DNA from: Nitrososphaerales archaeon
GTDB lineage: Archaea; Thermoproteota; Nitrososphaeria; Nitrososphaerales; Nitrososphaeraceae
Assembly: GCA_029237525.1 (NCBI GenBank)
Contig: JARBAU010000003.1
Span: forward strand, 1 to 43,280
DNA: 43,280 bases
Reading direction: 5' to 3'
This document shows positions 43,129-43,280 of this stretch, one piece after another (position 1 is the stretch's first letter; each line of letters begins with the position of its first letter). The notes under the pieces are model-generated. The model was not told the origin of the DNA. It made no database searches and saw only the letters and a program-made list of their open reading frames with translations. Both the position numbers and the translations under genes were made by a program.

Positions 43129-43280
43129 CTAGTCGGTCTTATTATTCGAGGAAGCAGGTTCTTTCTTGTCTGACTCTTTCTTGTCTGACTCTTTCTTGTC
43201 TGACTCTTTCTTGTCTGACTCTTTCTTGTCTGACTCTTTCTTGTCTGACTCTTTCTTGTCTGACTCTTTCTTGTCTGACA
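43129..43280 (-). CDS. C-terminal fragment of a protein with SDKKE repeats (5' partial)
   Basis: Read leftward from the window edge, the frame gives repeated SDKKE pentapeptides and then PASSNNKTD before a TAG stop at 43131-43129. Only the last 49 codons are inside the window. The tail is strongly charged, with no hydrophobic residue, and is presumably disordered. The protein's identity is outside the window and cannot be stated. Confidence 0.75.
   Translation of the reverse strand, partial: SDKKESDKKESDKKESDKKESDKKESDKKESDKKESDKKEPASSNNKTD
43160..43279 (-). repeat. Eight perfect copies of a 15-bp tandem repeat
   Basis: The unit TCTTTCTTGTCTGAC (plus strand) is repeated eight times without a single change from 43160 to 43279 and may continue past the edge. 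In the minus-strand frame each copy encodes SDKKE. Identity at synonymous sites points to recent expansion by slippage or unequal exchange. Confidence 0.95.

Noticed and set aside
43160-43279. Possible CRISPR array
   Set aside because: The units are only 15 bp, directly adjacent with no spacers, and in frame with a coding sequence.
1-43280. Mobile elements, prophage, integrase or defence system
   Set aside because: No transposase, integrase, terminal inverted repeats or known defence motifs seen; the tRNA genes are not flanked by duplicated ends.

Overview
The window looks like a chromosomal stretch of an AT-rich ammonia-oxidising archaeon of the Nitrososphaeria (Thaumarchaeota). The evidence is a 4-hydroxybutyryl-CoA dehydratase of the kind used in the thaumarchaeal 3-hydroxypropionate/4-hydroxybutyrate cycle, archaeal-only proteins (RNase P proteins Rnp2 and Rnp3, aIF5A, archaeal GAPDH, glycerol-1-phosphate dehydrogenase, Lhr helicase, an aCPSF1-type nuclease, DUF373, DUF424), TATA boxes 25-35 bp before start codons, and tRNA genes with introns at both the canonical and a T-loop site. 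Assignment to a Nitrosocosmicus-like genus is only a guess from the low GC content.

Layout. 1-1306: GC-rich 3' part of a silk-like Ala/Gly/Ser repeat protein, ending in a hairpin terminator. 1636-3716: co-directional RNA-processing cluster (ribosomal protein S3Ae, an exosome-linked RNA-binding protein, RNase P Rnp3 and Rnp2). 3908-4075: tRNA-Tyr with two introns. 4333-10352: HemB, a GT2 glycosyltransferase, aIF5A, a PII protein, a zinc-ribbon/YggX-like protein and PurA, with several unknowns. 10763-15817: PyrF, cis-prenyltransferase, DUF373 membrane protein, DUF424 and Dim2-like KH protein. 16220-19565: UbiX, PfkB kinase, AAG DNA glycosylase and unknowns. 19566-20300: apparently empty but holding a tRNA-Trp with two introns and a possible structured RNA. 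20300-22378: two winged-helix regulators and two coupled unknown genes. 22375-23715: adenine-salvage operon (Apt, then MTA phosphorylase). 23998-30343: AbfD, RlmE-type methyltransferase, a coiled-coil protein, TrpG-TrpD and GAPDH. 30564-34781: a small protein, tRNA-Pro, methionine aminopeptidase, a zinc ribbon and an RPA-like protein. 34800-43047: Lhr helicase, a small membrane protein, a PP-loop thiolase, a divergent aCPSF1-like nuclease and G1P dehydrogenase. The right edge holds the C-terminus of a minus-strand gene with eight perfect 15-bp repeats encoding SDKKE.

Most of the window is core housekeeping: tRNA and rRNA processing, purine, pyrimidine, heme and tryptophan synthesis, carbon fixation and lipid synthesis. 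The most unusual items are the poly-alanine repeat protein, the twin-intron tRNAs, an RNase P gene that seems to start at AUA, an aCPSF1 relative without its KH GXXG motif, and a perfect 13-bp dyad beside a promoter. No prophage, transposon, CRISPR array or defence island is visible. All product names come from reading the translations; no database search was run.
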